Of a DNA stretch of 8,047 bases, positions 5,169-8,047 are shown piece after piece. The notes beneath the pieces were generated by a model. It was not told the DNA's origin. It saw only the letters and a program-made list of their open reading frames with translations, and searched no databases. Position 1 is the first letter of the stretch. Each line of letters opens with the position of its first letter. The DNA lies in the NCBI GenBank assembly GCA_030424955.1, contig JAUHVS010000244.1, positions 1-8,047 on the forward strand. The letters are read 5' to 3'. A program made the position numbers and the translations under genes. The stretch comes from a bacterium. GTDB lineage: Bacteria; Myxococcota_A; Bradymonadia; UBA7976; UBA1532.

Positions 5169-6724
5169 TTGGCCTTTGGCGCCTACGAGAGTCTGGTCGG
5201 CTGGCGCTATCTGCTGAGGCGCAGGCGCTCCCTTACGGTCCTCATCGTCGGCGCGCTGCTCCTGGCGGTGGGCGTCGGGCTGGTGGCCTGGGGCGTCTAT
5301 GTGCAGCAGGCCAACGGCGGCGCCGTGTCGGTCTTCGGCAACCGCGCCGGGGCCGCTCAGACCCTCATGGGCGTCGGTGGCGGCGTCGCCACCTTTGGCG
5401 GCTGCGTGGCCCTGTTTGGCCTGCTCAACGCGTTCCTGACCGTGTTCGCGGCCTTCTCCAGCTTCATGGTCACCATCGGCGTGGCCGAGGTGATCCTGGT
5501 GCTCGCCGTGATGAACGGCTTCCAGGGGGATCTGCGCAGCAAGATCATCGACACCTACGCCCACGTGCTGGTGGAGCCCCCGACCGCGGGCGCCCACCTC
5601 GAGGGCTACCGCGCCATCGCCGAGACGGCCCGTGGCCTGCCGGGCGTGACGGGCGCCAGCCCCATGCTCACCACCGAGGTGATGCTGTCGTCGCGCAGCA
5701 ACCTGGCGGCAGTGGTGCTGATGGGCATCGACATCGACACCATCGGCCAGGCCAACCACCTGCCCCGCTTCATCAAGCGCGGCGCCCTGACCGATCTCAC
5801 CGATCCCGAGGGGGTGGAGGCGCGGGCGGTGCAGTCCCGGGTGGTGCGGCCCCGCCCCGCCCTCGAGCCGAGCCCAGCCCCGGACGCCGATCTGGGCGAC
5901 ATGGCCTTCCCGGTGCCCCGCGCCGCCCGGCCGGCCCCGCTGCCCACGCTCCTGCTGGGCGACGAGCTCCGCAAGAGCCTGTCCATGTGGCCAGGGGAGC
6001 CCATCAACGTCATCAGCCCCTTTGGCGAGCTCGGCCCGCAGGGCCCGGTGCCCAAGAGCCGGCCCTTCCGGCTGGCCGGCTGGTTTGCGTCAGGCATGCT
6101 GGAGTTCGACAGCAAGCTGGCCTACGCCGATCTCGGCGCCATCCAGCGCTTCATGGGCCTGGGCGACGTCGCGTCGGCGGTGCAGGTGCGGACCCAGGAC
6201 CTCGACAGCGCCCGCAGCGTCCGCGACCAGCTCCAGGCCAAGCTCGGCCCGTCGGTGCGGGTGGTGGACTGGCAGGAGCGCAACCGCAACCTCTTCAGCG
6301 CGCTCAAGCTGGAGAAGATCGCGATGTTCCTGGTGCTCACCATCAACATCCTGTTGGCGGCGTTCTCGATCACCAGCACCTTGGTGATGACCATCATCGA
6401 GCGGCGGCGCGAGATCGCGATCCTGACCGCCATGGGGTCATCGCGCGGCGCCATCGTGCGGATCTTCATGAGCCAGGGCGGCTTCACGGGGGTTGTGGGC
6501 AGTCTGCTGGGGGGGCTGATCGGCGGCGGCGGCGCCCTCGCCCTGTCCACGTTGCGCTTGCCCTTGGATAACGACGTCTATTACATCAGCGCCATCCCGG
6601 TGGAGCTCCGGGTCGCTGACGTGGTCGCGATCGTCTTGGTCGCCCTGCTCGTCAGCCTCGTCTCGACCCTCTATCCGGCCCTCTACGCGGCCGGCCTCCG
6701 CCCCGTTGAGGGACTCAAGGCCTG

Positions 6725-6725
<1 letters not shown>
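5169..6725 (+). CDS. lolC: LolC/E-family permease of the lipoprotein-releasing ABC transporter, with extra N-terminal helices
   Basis: This inner-membrane subunit works with LolD to extract outer-membrane lipoproteins and hand them to periplasmic LolA. The 518-residue product is longer than E. coli LolC or LolE (about 400-415). The canonical first helix is FSSFMVTIGVAEVILVLAVMNGF, at about 96-118. A periplasmic domain spans about 120-380, then come three C-terminal helices at about 383-409, 434-458 and 483-505. WQERNRNLFSALKLEK (368-383), ERRREIAILTAMGSS (411-425) and YYISAIPVEL (471-480) are strong Lol permease signatures. Residues about 282-299 (with GPQGPVPKS) fall where LolC carries its LolA-binding Hook, supporting a LolC or LolF-like role. 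Two unusual blocks stand out: residues about 21-95 add two hydrophobic segments (22-43 and 74-93) before the canonical first helix, and about 214-257 is a Pro/Ala-rich stretch in the periplasmic domain. Only one permease gene is present, so a homodimer is possible. TTG 5169 is 5 bases after lysS, and its stop shares one base with the lolD ATG. Confidence 0.9.
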
Positions 6726-7425
<700 letters not shown>

Positions 7426-7429
<4 letters not shown>

Positions 7430-8047
7430 CGCTGTCCCGCCTGTGGGCCCCGTGGGTGCTGCTCTGTTTGCTCGCCACCGCAGCCGTCGCCCAGCCCAAG
7501 GGCCTGGTCATCGACGACGTCCGCGTGCAGGGCAACCGGCGCTCCGAGGCGGACGCGATCCTCGCCGTCGTCGGGACCCGCAAGGGCGGCACCTTCGAGC
7601 GCGCGCTGGTGCGCAACGACATCCGCGCGATCTTCCGGTTGGGGTTCTACACCGACGTCCAGGTGGACCTCACCGAGCAGGACGGCAAGTGGGTGCTCAG
7701 CTACCTGGTGGTGGAGAAGCCGTCCGTGCGCAGCGTGCGCTACGAGGGCAACGAGGAGCTCGACCAGGATGAGCTGAGCGAGGTGGTCGACATCCGTCAG
7801 TTCGGCGTGCTCGATCTGGCCAAGGTCAACCGCAACGCCGAGAAGATCCGCGACCTGTACATCGAGAAGGGCTACTTCCTCGCCGAGGTGGACTGGCAGA
7901 TCGTCGACCTGCCCGACAACCAGGTGGACGTGGTCTTCCGGGTGATCGAGAAGGACGAGGTCAAGGTCGCCAAGGTGACCATCGTGGGCAACAAGGCCCT
8001 CGACGACGCCTTCATCAAAGAGCGGCTCGAGACCCGCGAGGACAGCT
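7426..8047 (+). CDS. bamA: BamA, outer-membrane protein assembly factor (5' part; runs off the window)
   Basis: BamA is the core of the BAM complex that folds beta-barrel proteins into the outer membrane. The window holds 207 codons and no stop, so the remaining POTRA domains and the C-terminal barrel lie beyond 8047. GTG 7426 is chosen because it overlaps the lolD stop (GTGA), has AGAGGAG at 7411-7417 eight bases upstream, and begins a clear signal peptide: Arg5, a hydrophobic core (10-19) and AVA cleavage after residue 22. POTRA1 spans about 27-98 (IDDVRVQGNRR, then FRLGFYTDVQVDL at 70-82). POTRA2 spans about 99-176 (VRYEGNEEL at 104-112, LYIEKGYFLAEVDW at 144-157). POTRA3 begins at about 179 (VKVAKVTIVGNKAL). 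The POTRA start pattern, the periplasmic targeting and the lolCD neighbourhood fit BamA. TamA is the main alternative, made less likely by the context. Confidence 0.92.

Overview
This is a GC-rich, densely coding stretch from a Gram-negative bacterium. The run lysS, lolC-type permease, lolD, bamA and the sequence flavour of the proteins suggest a Myxococcota/Deltaproteobacteria-like lineage. That placement is inferred from gene order and recalled family resemblance, not from a search. All confident genes lie on the plus strand.

Left part (1-1924): a COG3014-type gene with TPR-like helices comes first. Its open frame starts suspiciously late, just after an in-frame TAG, so it probably lacks its lipoprotein leader. 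A small secreted outer-membrane beta-barrel protein follows 53 bases later. A hairpin and a possible promoter separate this pair from the next gene.

Middle (2053-3178): prfB, peptide chain release factor 2, is encoded in two frames joined by the classical autoregulatory +1 frameshift (SD-like GGGAGG, then TAT CTT TGA C). The joined product is 374 aa, with the SPF stop-codon anticodon at 204-206 and GGQ at 249-251.

Intergenic region 3179-3609 (431 bases): it contains a weak hairpin, two DnaA-box-like motifs on the plus strand, an AT-rich island, and two DnaA-box motifs on the minus strand, one of them a perfect TTATCCACA. It ends in a plausible promoter for lysS. The layout resembles a replication origin or a DnaA-controlled region.

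Right part (3610-8047): lysS, a lolC/E-type permease, lolD and the 5' part of bamA follow with a 5-base gap and then 1-base and 4-base overlaps, so they look like one operon. LysRS serves translation. The Lol ABC transporter releases lipoproteins from the inner membrane, and BamA inserts outer-membrane proteins, so the distal genes form an envelope-biogenesis unit. Two oddities stand out here. LysRS has a 13-residue in-frame insertion in its OB-fold domain whose DNA is palindromic. The Lol permease has an extra block of about 75 residues near its N-terminus, predicted to add two membrane helices.
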